A stretch of 64,000 nucleotides of DNA from Galeruca laticollis. Taxonomy: Eukaryota; Arthropoda; Insecta; Coleoptera; Chrysomelidae. The DNA is taken from NCBI GenBank assembly GCA_963921935.1, contig OY998181.1, positions 138,593,423 to 138,657,422 of the forward strand, given 5' to 3'. The position numbers were made by a program, and so were the translations under genes. How positions within the stretch are numbered: the first letter of the stretch is position 1; every line of letters begins with the position of its first letter. Shown piece by piece: positions 42,401 through 52,354 of this stretch. The notes beneath the pieces were generated by a model. It worked only from the letters and a program-made list of their open reading frames with translations. It had not been told where the DNA came from and did not search any database.

Positions 42401-44640
42401 GTAAGTTTAGTTACTACATGATGGGGAATAATATACTGAGTGGGTTGCAGAGACTTGGACATGTGCCCTAATTCTAAATACTCTTGTAGAAATAGTTCGT
42501 ATTCCAATTTGAGTGAAGGAGTCTTATCAAGACGTTTGATAAGTTGAACAAGTGAATAACGAGCAACCTTCTGTTTATTAGTTAAAGGGGCCGCGTTTGG
42601 TTTGATCGGCAGAGAGACTGAATATCGGCCGTCTTCATTTCGTTTATGAGTGGCGATGAAATGTTGCTCTGCTAAAATGTCAAGAGGATCTTGAAGTGTG
42701 AGATTAGAAACATTTTCAATTTCCCAAAATTTGCTGAGGTCGTGAGAAATCTGACAAGTAGATATCAAAGAAGTGATTCGTTGATTTCGATTACGTGTTT
42801 GGATAGGACCAATAATTGTCCAACCAAATATGGTGCTGATTGCGACCGGGCCAAGAGAGCTGGGAACAAAAGGTTGAGGTAGTAATAACTGGGGGTAGAC
42901 GTCAGCACCCAAAAGTAAGTCTATTTTGTCTGAGCGATGAAATTCAGGATCAGCCAAAGTTAAATATCGAAAAGCACGAGCAACTTCGGTACTAATGTTA
43001 GAAGGAGGCAAATGGTCAGTAATATGAGAAACCACTGATGGGTTTATGTCAATATGATTTGGAGAAAGCCTGGAGAAAAGTTGGCATTGGACAGTACCAG
43101 GAGAGGTAGAGAAGTGTCCGCCAATGCCTGATACGGAAACTGGCAAATCATGAATCTTTTGACTCAACTGGTTAGATAAACGCTTTGAGTTAAAGGAGAG
43201 TTGTGATCCAGGGTCAATAACTCCCCGTACGGGAATATAACCTTTGCGCTCATCTAAGATGCGTGCACGAAAGGTACCTAAAAGTGATGCTACAGGCGTT
43301 GAGGTCGCACAACTAAACGAGAGCGTGGAAGCAGTTGCGGGTTGTTCGACAGAGGAGGTAGATGCAATATTGGATTCATGATTGACATGATCCGAGGTGC
43401 GATTGGACACGGAACTGTTACCTGAATTGTCTAATTGAAAAGGGTGCAATAGAGTATGATGATTGCGAGAATTGCATTTACGGCAGCCAGATGTAGCTTT
43501 ACATTGTGATTTCAGGTGGGAACCTAAACAGTTGAAACAACGTTTGTGTTGCTTGATGAAATCGATCTTTTCATCTCGAGAAAGAAGAAAAAAGGCGGCA
43601 CAGGAGGACAATGAGTGTGCCTTGTGACAAAATATACAAGACAGGATTTTTGAATCGGAATGAACAGAACGATGTGAATTTGAATCTGAAGAATTTGAAT
43701 TACGACTGGCAATGAATGAATTTGATCTAGAAGCGACCGTGGTACGAGTATTGGGGTTAGAACTTGCGGGGGTAGAGATTATTTCCAATGTTTTGATCTG
43801 ATGTATTACGAATTCCAACAAATCATCAAATCGCGGAACTCCTTCTGAAGATTGTCGATCTTCGAAGGCTTTAGCGGTACGTGCATCAAGATTATTTAAT
43901 GATAAAGTTAACAAAATGAAGTTGGCTAAATCATTGATGGATAATGCTTTTATAGCCTGTACAGAATTTTTATGCGTCTCATGAAAATGTTTCAAATTGC
44001 TGAGTGAATTAGAAGAAATTAGTTTGAATTTCAGAACTTTTGAATAGGCTTGAGCTATTCTGTGGGGAGATTGATATCTATTGACCAGGGCCGTATAAGC
44101 TAGTTCGTAATTTTCACCTGTTAGCTGTAGGCTAGAAACAACTGAGAGAGCACTTCCGCTCAGGTTTGAGCGTAAGAAATGAAACTTTTCGATAGGGGAG
44201 AGAGACGTGCTATTATGTATAAGGGATTGAAAGAGTGCGAAGAATTCAGGCCATTTCTCAATATCACCAGAAAAAGTCGGTAAATGAATTTTAGGTAATA
44301 CAACATTACTTTGAGAGCTCGGACTGACACTGATGAGAGGAGTAGTAGTCGGAGTCGGTTTTTCATTAGTAAGTTGTACAAACTTAGCTCTTATTTTGAA
44401 AAGAATTGTGCGAAAAGCATTGGAAGGTGCTTCTGTATCAATGTTATCCGCTGGAGGTAGGAGACAGTTGAGATCACTAATTTTATCATTGATTAGTTTA
44501 AAATCATCTTGCAATCGCGCGGTATCATCATGATATACCTGCGCAACAGCAATTTGTTCAAAAGTGCAATCTTTAACTGCATCCCAGCTGCTAGTAGCAT
44601 CGGAGAAAATCGTTTGTCGCCTTGCTACGTATTGCATCAT
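39445..44640 (-). pseudogene. BEL-2 Gag-Pol with one in-frame stop before integrase
   Basis: The ATG at 44640 opens 1,260 codons: DUF1759-type gag near 118 (LPKIHLPTFSGDIEKWPEFF), zinc knuckles near 337-400 (CIFCHKAHSLSSC, CFNCLGSHLKSQC), protease near 475 (GVIDPGSQLSF), reverse transcriptase with TYVDDIISG near 878, and RNase H (GFADASSLAYAA) near 1050. A TGA at 40858-40860 follows RVVAWM. The same frame then runs on through integrase to 39445: HHCC zinc, GVDYAGP, LSDQGRNF, GGLWEAA, then a DUF5641-type tail. BEL-1 has AWC then LRFV at the equivalent place, so the TGA is probably a single mutation. All other domains look sound. Confidence 0.9.
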
Positions 44641-45100
44641 AATTTACGATTCTTTTCGTCAGCAGCCATTTTGATAAACGTAAATTAACAATGAATAAGA
44701 AACAGTTGATAAATAATAATAAATGAAAGATATACACATGCAAGAATAAATTTAATAGTCGGAGAATGTATCGTCCTGCCCCGGTAAACGTAAAAATGTT
44801 GAACGCGGATAATCACTAATTAATTAACTCGTGATCTAGAAGATAAATTTTATTGAATCAAAAACCAGTGTATAGTCGACAACAAATTCAATAAATAAGC
44901 AAGAATTTTGACAAATGAAAAACCAGTTAATTACTTCTAGTTTTTATTTAACACGAGTCCGATAACACGTAGGAAATTTGTTCCAATTTTAAATAAAGTT
45001 AATTTTCAATGGATTCAAAAATTGCGGTGAATGAAAGATATATGAAAATATTATTCGCAGATATATGTCAACTCGCTAACCGCAAAACAGAACAATAGAT

Positions 45101-45116
45101 CCGGCTCGAAGGACCA
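45101..45116 (-). other. BEL-2 primer-binding site
   Basis: On the minus strand TGGTCCTTCGAGCCGG lies three bases inside the 5' LTR. The first ten bases match the BEL-1 site. Confidence 0.75.
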
Positions 45117-45119
45117 AAA

Positions 45120-45581
45120 TGTTAGCTCAAAGAACAATGGACTGTATATTTATTCAATTATGCAATCAGCGAATCGACAACATGTAAAATAAGCTCCAAT
45201 TAAATCGTACTTACCAAAGAACCACACACTATGAGTTTTCACGATCGATCGTTTGGATTACAGTTGAATATAGTGAAAGTCCTGGCCTTTGTGACACTAA
45301 TTAAAGTTTATTTTAACGTCTATATCTGCGAATAATATCACAAGAGAATAAAAGAAGTTGACACACGTCGCGGTTTAACAAATTTTGAGGTTTTACAAAA
45401 AGAGTTGATTTGTAGTGAAATTGAAACGAATTGTTCCTCGGCGATAGCGGTAACGATAATGACCAGAATTAAAAACTAGTACTTTATCAAAAATGTATAA
45501 GAACTCAGTTTAAAATTTAATGAAAATAGTCCATGAGCGGCGCGCCGAATTTTTATGAAAACTAAGGGGGTGGCGCGAACA
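45120..45581 (-). repeat. BEL-2 5' LTR
   Basis: 462 bp, partner of 38818-39279. On the minus strand it should carry the element's promoter; none was assigned. Confidence 0.95.
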
Positions 45582-46347
45582 TTAACAAAGCTTGTGCACT
45601 ACAACTACCTGCGTACAAAATTAATAGTAAAACTTACCATAATGCATTGCAGTTTTTAAATAAATTTTTGGGGGAAGAGGTAACACAGTAGAACTATCAT
45701 CATCACTTTCTGAATCAGATGGATAAAAAATTTTACGTTTAATTCTTCTTCGTTTATTTCCCTCGTTATCGGTGGAGTTTGAGTCACTTGTGTGGCATGC
45801 CTTCTGCGCTTTCAATCGAGCACTGATATAATTATCTAAAATCAAATTGACAATAACCAAATTAAGCATAACTTTAAATAAAAAAGTTGATAAGTGTAAT
45901 TCAGTAATCTAGTAAGTAATAAGGGTAATCCAGAAGGACCTTGTTATAATGCAATAATACAATTCACCTTCTGGTAATTATTTTAATTCTGTCATATCAG
46001 TGTCAACAGTGTGACAATATTACAGCAGATTTTGACAACAAATTATCTGAACTAGATTTTATTCTAGAATATACAGCATATTATTGTAATAATTAAGGTA
46101 TGGTAAATAAAAGTTTAAATTCTCACCAAACGTTGCGTTCCTAAACAATTTGATTTTATGCATGGTCCAGCAAGTATTTAAATATTCACTTTTTTTAATC
46201 GCTTCCGTAAGTTTTGTCCGTCCTAGTCCAAGGCGGCCAGTAACATAGATCTCCCTGGATCCATCCTGTTGGAACTGCGTCTACAGCATCATCCTCGTTA
46301 ATGAAGTGGACAACTGTCCACGTTGTCTCAATAGAGTTGGCACTCAT

Positions 46348-47266
46348 ATTGCAGCAGTTTAATTTATTGTTAAAAAAAATGACAATCACACAACTCCCTG
46401 TAAATTCACGAATTAAAATAGTTAAAAATGTATATATTCAACTTGCATACAAACTTAAAGATATGTACTACTAGATGTAGTAAGTAGAAAATATATTTGA
46501 GGGTTATCTGATTTTAATTTATTGTAGTTTTTTTGTCACAAAACGTAATATTTTTTTTATTCAATGGCAAAACCATTCACAGTATAACTATCTAGGCAAC
46601 GGAAAGAATATAATATAAAACTGCCCTTACTTTTAGAAATACATGACATAAGTAACAGGACAAAAGATATGTACAAAATAAGAATGTAGGTAACTAATTA
46701 AATTATAGAGTATTTCAAATGTAAATAATATCTACATAAAACATTTTTACAAATATTGATAATGTCACACTATACTATAGCCAACATGCCAATAAAACAA
46801 GTCACATTTCTATTCTTATCATAGATCAAAATACTTACATAGATATGGGGGTGAGATTCCGTGTACTATGGAATTCGACTTTTATGTGAAATTGTCGCGT
46901 TTTCATATTACGTATACTTACTTTTCTACAGTAGCTTCAGAAAACAGTCGCATTGCTGGCGACACTTTGCAAGGTCTTGAATAGAAAGAGAAACTGTCGA
47001 TTAGACAATGACAGTCTGCTCTGTTGCTTTACGCGGCAATTTAAGTTTGTGAATTAGAGGCTATAAACAGTTTCTAGTGCAGTTTTCTGAGTGCACGTGG
47101 TACGTCTTATTATTATTTTTCTGTGGTACGTATTGATTAGTAATATAATTTGCTATATTTGCATATACTTTATGCATATGTTTATTTATTCACACTTCTT
47201 TATTTATTTTTCTCAGCCCTGATAATTATTTATTTTTTCTATAGGCATATAAGGAAGAAAAGAAAC
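46348..47266 (+). other. Divergent intergenic region between DUF4806-type gene and Myb-like gene
   Basis: No gene seen. The two neighbours start away from each other here. A TTTTTTCTATAG just before 47246 could be the acceptor of a 5' untranslated intron of the Myb-like gene. No Harbinger terminal repeat was recognised. Confidence 0.35.
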
Positions 47267-48700
47267 ATGAGAGTAACAACCCAACATTGGGAAGCCTTTT
47301 TAAATATAGCAGAGTCTCATAAAGAGCTGATAAGTAATAAATGCGAAGGGGCTCTAGGACGTCAAAATCTGAAACGAACTTGGGAGCTGGTTGCAGCTAC
47401 ATTGAATGGACTTGGCTATGGCTTAAAAACTACTGATGAATGGCGTAGAGTAAATATTATTTTTATTATATAATTTACTTGCATAGCTACATGTTACAAT
47501 TGTACTACCGAATTTGTTTTACTGGGGTTATGTTTGTAATTGTGTTTGGATAAGCTTTGAATGTTTGTCATCTGAGGCAGATCAACTTTGCCAGTACCAT
47601 AATTCAATATTTATAGATTTCATGAAAGTAAAATCGCAAATGGAAGTCCTAGATTGATAATTTTGTTGTTGTTAAAATACTTTGAAATATGAAGTCTATT
47701 TTCAGACAGTAACAGATTGGAAATCCAAGACGAAAAGTAAATGGGCCAAACTTCAAGCTGAACAAGCGGCAACAGGAGGTGGTGAAAACAAAAAAATCTT
47801 AATTTCTGAAATTGAAGAGAGATTGCTGAATCTAATGGGAAGAACGGCAATTGTAGGTGATCAAGTAAGGGAACTGGGGATAGAAGAGGTGAGTAAACAA
47901 TAACTTAACAGACATCTTTTTTCTATTGAATTCAAAAATAAATCTGTTTAATTAAATTCAAATTCTTATTCTTAAATTCCAGACTCCGTCGATAAAGTTT
48001 CAATCAAATATGAATAATATTATAATTGAATATGTAGATAATGATGACATACAAGAGGACTCAAATCAGGCTAATCAAATCATGGAAGTGATATCAGATG
48101 AAACTAATAAAACATTTTTCAATACTAATAGTAGAAAATTATGTACACCGACAAGTAGCAATGGATCTACTATTGACAAAAAAATTTCATCCACGAAAGT
48201 AAAAAAATTACTTGATCGAACGACTTTGGAAAATATTCATCCGAAGAGATTAAATATGGATTCTGGAAATTGGAAAGGAACTTCCAGTAATTCATTAAAT
48301 GTACCATCTACGTCTTTTAAATCAGGTATTTATAAACATAAGAATACTTATGAAATTAAAAGGTCTATAGTCCATTTTATTTTCATTTTTTATATTATAG
48401 CTATTTACCATGTAACATAACTAAAGTAATATTTAGTTCAGAGAAAATTTCACATTTTTTTTATTTGTTATTGTAGGTAGTAATGAAGTCAAAAGAACAC
48501 AACATGCGAAAAGACAAAAGTCGTACTCTTTAAGGTCCAATGAAGACTTAAAGCAGCATCTTCAAAATATGCAGACAGACACATTAGTTGTATTAAATGA
48601 CATTAATACAAATATAAAGTCTTTATCTGACAATATATGTCGGTTAATAGATTCATATGAACTACGCAATCCAATAACATCAGATTTTTCTGAAAGTTGA
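47267..48700 (+). CDS. Myb/SANT-like DNA-binding protein (Harbinger partner), four exons, open
   Basis: Exons 47267-47449, 47706-47888, 47983-48325 and 48477-48700 have GT/AG borders and compatible phases (0, 0, 1), giving 310 residues. Exon 1 (HWEAFLNIAESHKEL, LKRTWELVAATLNGLGYG) and exon 2 (TVTDWKSKTKSKWAKLQAEQ, AATGGGENKK, ISEIEERLLNLMG) form a Myb_DNA-bind_5 / NAIF1-like trihelix. In Harbinger elements this type of protein brings the HARBI1 nuclease to the nucleus and to the element ends. Exons 3-4 are low-complexity, then a helical C-terminus (LQNMQTDTLVVLNDINTNIK). No stop or frameshift. It converges on the HARBI1 gene downstream. The first ATG of the conserved block was chosen. Confidence 0.8.
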
Positions 48701-49342
48701 AGACTGAACCCATACTCTTTCATGCCAATTTCTTTTTTATTTCAAGGTACAATTATATGCAATATTTTGCTGTTTCTAAGTGTATGTAATATTTTACCAC
48801 CTTACTGATAATCAAACACTAAACGTGTTTAGTACTAAATTGCTTCTTGTCATTATCTAATACATTATACTTCTCACTTGAAAGACAAGGATAAAAGATC
48901 TGTCTAGCCTAAACATGTTCAACGTTTCATTATCAGAAAGACCTTAAAATATTTTTTTCTTATTTTTTAATGCTACTATCTTTGGTTTCTTATGCCAAAA
49001 ATCTTTTCTTGTTATGTTTCACTATTGTTTAGTGTAAATATTTTTATATTCCTATGCCAAATATGTTTTATTTTTAAGTGTACTATTTTAATGTTTATTT
49101 GTTGTTTTAATCTTCGTGTTTTTGTATTGTTACGCCAAATATTTTTTAATTTCTAAGTGCAATATTTTAATGTTTTTTAGAATTAATATTTTAGTATTTG
49201 TTTAATGATGATACCATAAAAAAATTAATGAAAACTAGTTCCTTTTAATTCCCCAAATAAAAAACGTGTTTTGAGTAGAGTTTTAATAAATGATGATAGA
49301 AATACAATGCGATTGAAAGTGCATTGATACAAAAAGGAATAT
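48701..49342 (+). other. Spacer between convergent Harbinger genes
   Basis: Strongly T-rich 3' untranslated-type sequence with repeated TATGCCAAAT.TTTTTA.TTTTTAAGTGTA blocks (about 48990-49150). No gene seen. Confidence 0.4.
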
Positions 49343-50355
49343 TTAATAAAAATATTTATTAATGATGTCATTTCTTGCGTGAATACCACCGGGGTTTACA
49401 ATATTATTTACAACATTACGGCGATTGCAGATTGGTATGTCTGGAACTGGATTTAATATATTGTGACGGCCAGAAATACAAATGTTGTGTAAAACTGCAC
49501 ATGCATTTATAATGTGCCCAACTTTCTGTGGTTCATATCTCAGTTATCTTTCACCCATATTGCATCTAAACATACTTTTAAAAACTCCTATGCAGCGTTC
49601 AACACAATTTCTTGCTTTTAATTGAGCTTGGGTATAACGATATTCAGGGGTCCCTTCGAGTGGAGCTATAATTGGTGTCATTAACCAACACTGTAGAGGA
49701 TATCCTGAGTCACCTACTAGCCAAGTATTTCTTTCACCTACAGAAATTAAGATAGGATAATGTTATGTGAAATTTCAACGTACATATTTCATTAGCTGAG
49801 ATATTTCATTTTTACCCAAGTTATAACATCTTTCTATTTCTCGTTGTACAGCTGATTGCCTCCAAATAAAACTGCCATGAGTTACTCCTGCATATACTGC
49901 ATTAATATTTAATATTCTGAGATTATAATCACAAATCTGAAAATTCAACAATATTACTATTTCTACAATTTGAATTTATATTATTGAAGCTTAAAATTTG
50001 AACATTTTTTTAATGAAATCCCTTTCGATTAAGATAATTATGTTCTTCATCAGAAGGAGCAATTATTGCTACATGTGTGCAGTCAATAGCACCGATTGTG
50101 CCAGGAAAATTAGAGGCCTCCATAAATCTCCTTTTTATTTCCCTTTTTTCAATAAATGAATTTGAAAATTTTATCCATTGAGGAGCCATTTACTCGATAG
50201 CTACACTGATTTCAGGGATTATTTTCGAAACTGTAGGCTGTGAAACTGAAAAATTGTAACTTTGTCCTACTAATTTTTGGTAAGAACCTGTTGCAAAAAA
50301 GTTGAGTACAGTTAATAGTTTCAGCATTATTGGAATTGCAATTATATTGTCATTT
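49343..50355 (-). pseudogene. HARBI1-like nuclease, broken partner of the Myb-like gene
   Basis: Exons: about 50355-50035 (PIMLKLLTVLNFFATGSYQK, SQPTVSKIIPEIS, SNFPGTIGAIDCTHVAIIAP), 49936-49816 (ICDYNLRILNINAVYAGVTH, GSFIWRQSAVQREIE) and 49737-49343 (TWLVGDSGYPLQCWLMTPII, KARNCVERCIGVFKSM, VGHIINACAVLHNICISG). The DDE residues in GAIDCTH and GDSGYPL are kept. Stops occur before MAPQWIKF, at GFH and at GER. The N-terminal ~70 residues are replaced by a pogo-like fragment at about 50356, so no helix-turn-helix is present. Arrangement opposite the Myb-like gene is the usual Harbinger plan. Confidence 0.85.
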
Positions 50356-50775
50356 TCTCGTAGACGAGGGTTGCCGTAGGCTGATATTATGTCGTTTACA
50401 AAACCCACTGACCCAGGATTCTCCAGTCATTTGTTTATCCTTGTTAAAACAGTGTTGGATGCTGTTCTATTCCGCAAATTTGTACGCTGCCATTTGAAAA
50501 TTCTTTTTTGTGAGCCCATAAAAACGATCGCCTAGATCGCGCAACTGCTTCGCTAATTCAATTTCCATTTCGGCGGGGAATACGTTGGAAAATTGTCCTA
50601 ACGATACAGGAATATTCCCACATTCAAGGCGTTTTCTAAGAGTAGATTCACCAATTCCCATTTCGGAAGCTACCCGTCTTTTACTAACACCTTCAGCAAT
50701 TCTACGTTTTGCTTCGGTGAGATTTTCTACCGTAAAGACCAACTTCCTGTTAGTTTTTCTTTTATATCTACTCAT
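50356..50775 (-). pseudogene. Tigger/jerky-type transposase N-terminus (HTH_psq)
   Basis: Starts MSRYKRKTNRKLVFTVENLT at 50775 and reads AKRRIAEGVSKRRVASEMGI, GESTLRKRLECGNIPVSLGQ, and FYGLTKKNFQMAAYKFAE. After a frameshift it continues MTGESWVSGFCKRHNISLRQ. This is an HTH_psq domain plus the start of a CENP-B-type HTH. The DDE core is missing, and the sequence fuses to the truncated HARBI1 gene near 50355. Confidence 0.75.
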
Positions 50776-51395
50776 TCTGAAAAAGAACGCAGTTATTAGA
50801 ACTGCAATTTCTAATTATCTATCGTTTGACACCAATTTCTGATTATACCAGAAGTAGCCCTGAGCCGGAAATCTATCGCTTCCTGTTTACCTGGAACTTG
50901 GGGTCAGACTATAGATAATTAAGAATTAATTCCGGAAAGTTCAATTCGTTTTACTCTAAGTTCAGCCGTTTGGATTCTCTTTTTGAAAATGGTCTCTGAT
51001 TCGTCAATATTTGTCGGAAGCAGTTGAATTTGAAAATATTTCATGCAAAATTCAAAAAGGAAATAATAGTGTGTTCCACTGTTTTTATAGGCACTATTTT
51101 GTGGAAATTTCAATGTTGTCAACAATTTATAGACTCTAAAGCATGCGAAAACACCTTAGGAGATATAATTATGGTCGTACATACCTGCTCAATCACTAAA
51201 AGTAGCATGAGCGAAAATTACATCGGCCGGCTGCAAACAATTCACTTGTCATTCTGGAAAAATTGGCGCCAAATATAGAAGAACGCATTGTTGCCAGTGC
51301 TTTACTTCAGGATCTGTTCCGTAATAGGCATTATTACGGTATTGCAGAGATGCGATATTACTATGAATACATGCATTGCGCAGTCTTATGCAGTG
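50776..51395 (+). other. No gene recognised
   Basis: Several short open stretches on both strands, none with a domain I recognise. The upstream exons of the HARBI1 gene at 51396 would be expected here but were not identified. Confidence 0.3.
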
Positions 51396-52255
51396 CGCAC
51401 TCTTATACGCATTTACCCTATATCTCAAGAGCTATTTTGGAAGGAAAATTTTAAATCACGAATTTGACATCCCTCCTCCCCAAGAACCCCCAAGGACAGA
51501 CATTGTTCTACCACGCGTCATTCTTTGGGACGAAGCATTCGCTCTACATGAGAATCTAATGAAACCTTTTCCAAGGAGGCAATCAATTAAGGATCATTAT
51601 AAAGCTGTGTATAATTATGGCCTATCTCGTGCAAGACGAACAACTCAAAATGCATTCGGAATGCTATGTGCATATTTTCGCATATTCTTTCAATCCATAG
51701 CTGACCTTCCGAAACGACAGATAAGTTGATTACGTCTGCCTGTGTATTGCATAATTTATTAGGTGAAGCAAAAGTACCTGCTCCTAATGAAACTACTGTA
51801 GATAATTAACTGTCTCGACCCTTACTTCGTGGAATCTGCTCATATTAGTGTTTTAATTGAAACTCACGGTTTCTAGTTAATTCCACAATATAATAAAAGT
51901 TATTCATAATTCTAAAAAATTGACAATTGTTTCGATAAATCAATATCATCGTCAGAATGATAGAAGTTACATTTTACGATAACGATGATATTGATTTATC
52001 GAAACAATTGTCAATTTTTTAGAATTTTCAACAATTTTTATTATATTGTGGAATTAACTAGAAACCGTGAGTTTCAATTAAAACACTAATACAGTAGATA
52101 ATCTTACGCCTCTATCAATAGAAAATTTGATAAATCTAGCGGAGAATAATGCACGTGCCCGACAGACGTCACTTGAAATTCGTGATAAATTCAAACATAA
52201 TTTTAACGGAATTGGTGCCATTGAATGGCAAAATAGCTATTATAGAGAACATTGA
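51396..52255 (+). pseudogene. Second HARBI1-like nuclease, C-terminal half, interrupted
   Basis: Reads YLKSYFGRKILNHEFDIPPP, LPRVILWDEAFALHENLMKP, NYGLSRARRTTQNAFGMLCA and YFRIFFQSIADLP. After a frameshift at about 51728 it continues SACVLHNLLGEAKVPAPNET. A 287-bp element is inserted at 51807, and the frame resumes at 52103 (LTPLSIENLINLAENNARAR, NFNGIGAIEWQ) to TGA at 52255. It is a different Harbinger lineage from the copy at 49.3 kb. The second catalytic Asp is in the DEAF block; the first half, with the other Asp, is lost. Confidence 0.75.
51807..52093 (-). mobile_element. Short nonautonomous element, copy 2, with fold-back arms
   Basis: 287 bp flanked by a 9-bp duplication GTAGATAAT (51798-51806 and 52094-52102). 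It begins TAACTGTCTCGACCC and holds two long arms, GTGTTTTAATTGAAACTCAC..ATCATCGT and its near-perfect inverse, each about 105 bases, so the strand can fold into a long hairpin. It shares about 130 bases of arm and a 45-base end with the copy at 32018-32261, in opposite orientation. Removing it restores the HARBI1 frame. Confidence 0.8.
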
Positions 52256-52354
52256 AATCTTGATTGTATAATTATATTATATATACCTATGATAAAAAAT
52301 ACTCACAGCTGTGTTTCACTTGCCTCTTTCGGTATTCAGGAGATTTTACATTAA

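Larger units (their letters stand above)
38818..45581 (-). mobile_element. BEL/Pao LTR retrotransposon BEL-2, near-complete
   Basis: 6,764 bp with 462-bp LTRs (38818-39279 and 45120-45581), TG...CA ends and 5-bp TTAAC duplications (38813-38817 and 45582-45586). By eye the LTRs differ at two positions (T/G in GAGTTGATTTTTAGTG; T/C in GGCGTGCCG), about 99.6% identity. The gag-pol frame has one in-frame TGA. A primer site and a G-rich tract (GGTGGGCGGT) are in place. It sits in an intron of the DUF4806-type gene, in the same orientation. Confidence 0.95.
37121..46347 (-). pseudogene. DUF4806-type multi-exon gene, broken, host of BEL-2
   Basis: Exons on the minus strand: 46347-46127 (MSANSIETTWTVVHFINEDD..DLCYWPPW), 45835-45638 (NYISARLKAQKACHTSDSNS), 38787-38725 (RTQQKNMLENQLNQNENNHI), 38107-37904 (NCPIDNEATLAEAELYLKDQ), 37621 to about 37445 (GGKDAYDIIKRYFISTISDK, EFTFDGTK) and 37230-37121 (VETAVRKLLRRSSGRDAYK). 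Borders carry AG/GT signals, and phases agree across exons 1 to 3. The last three exons form the DUF4806 domain of a large insect family of unknown function. Lesions: a frameshift in exon 1 after CYWPP, one near 38045, and a TAA after FDGTK. A 6.8-kb BEL element occupies the intron after exon 2. Confidence 0.75.

Noticed and set aside
50919..51278. Short open stretches on both strands as upstream exons of the second HARBI1
   Set aside because: No conserved Harbinger block or consistent splice sites could be read.
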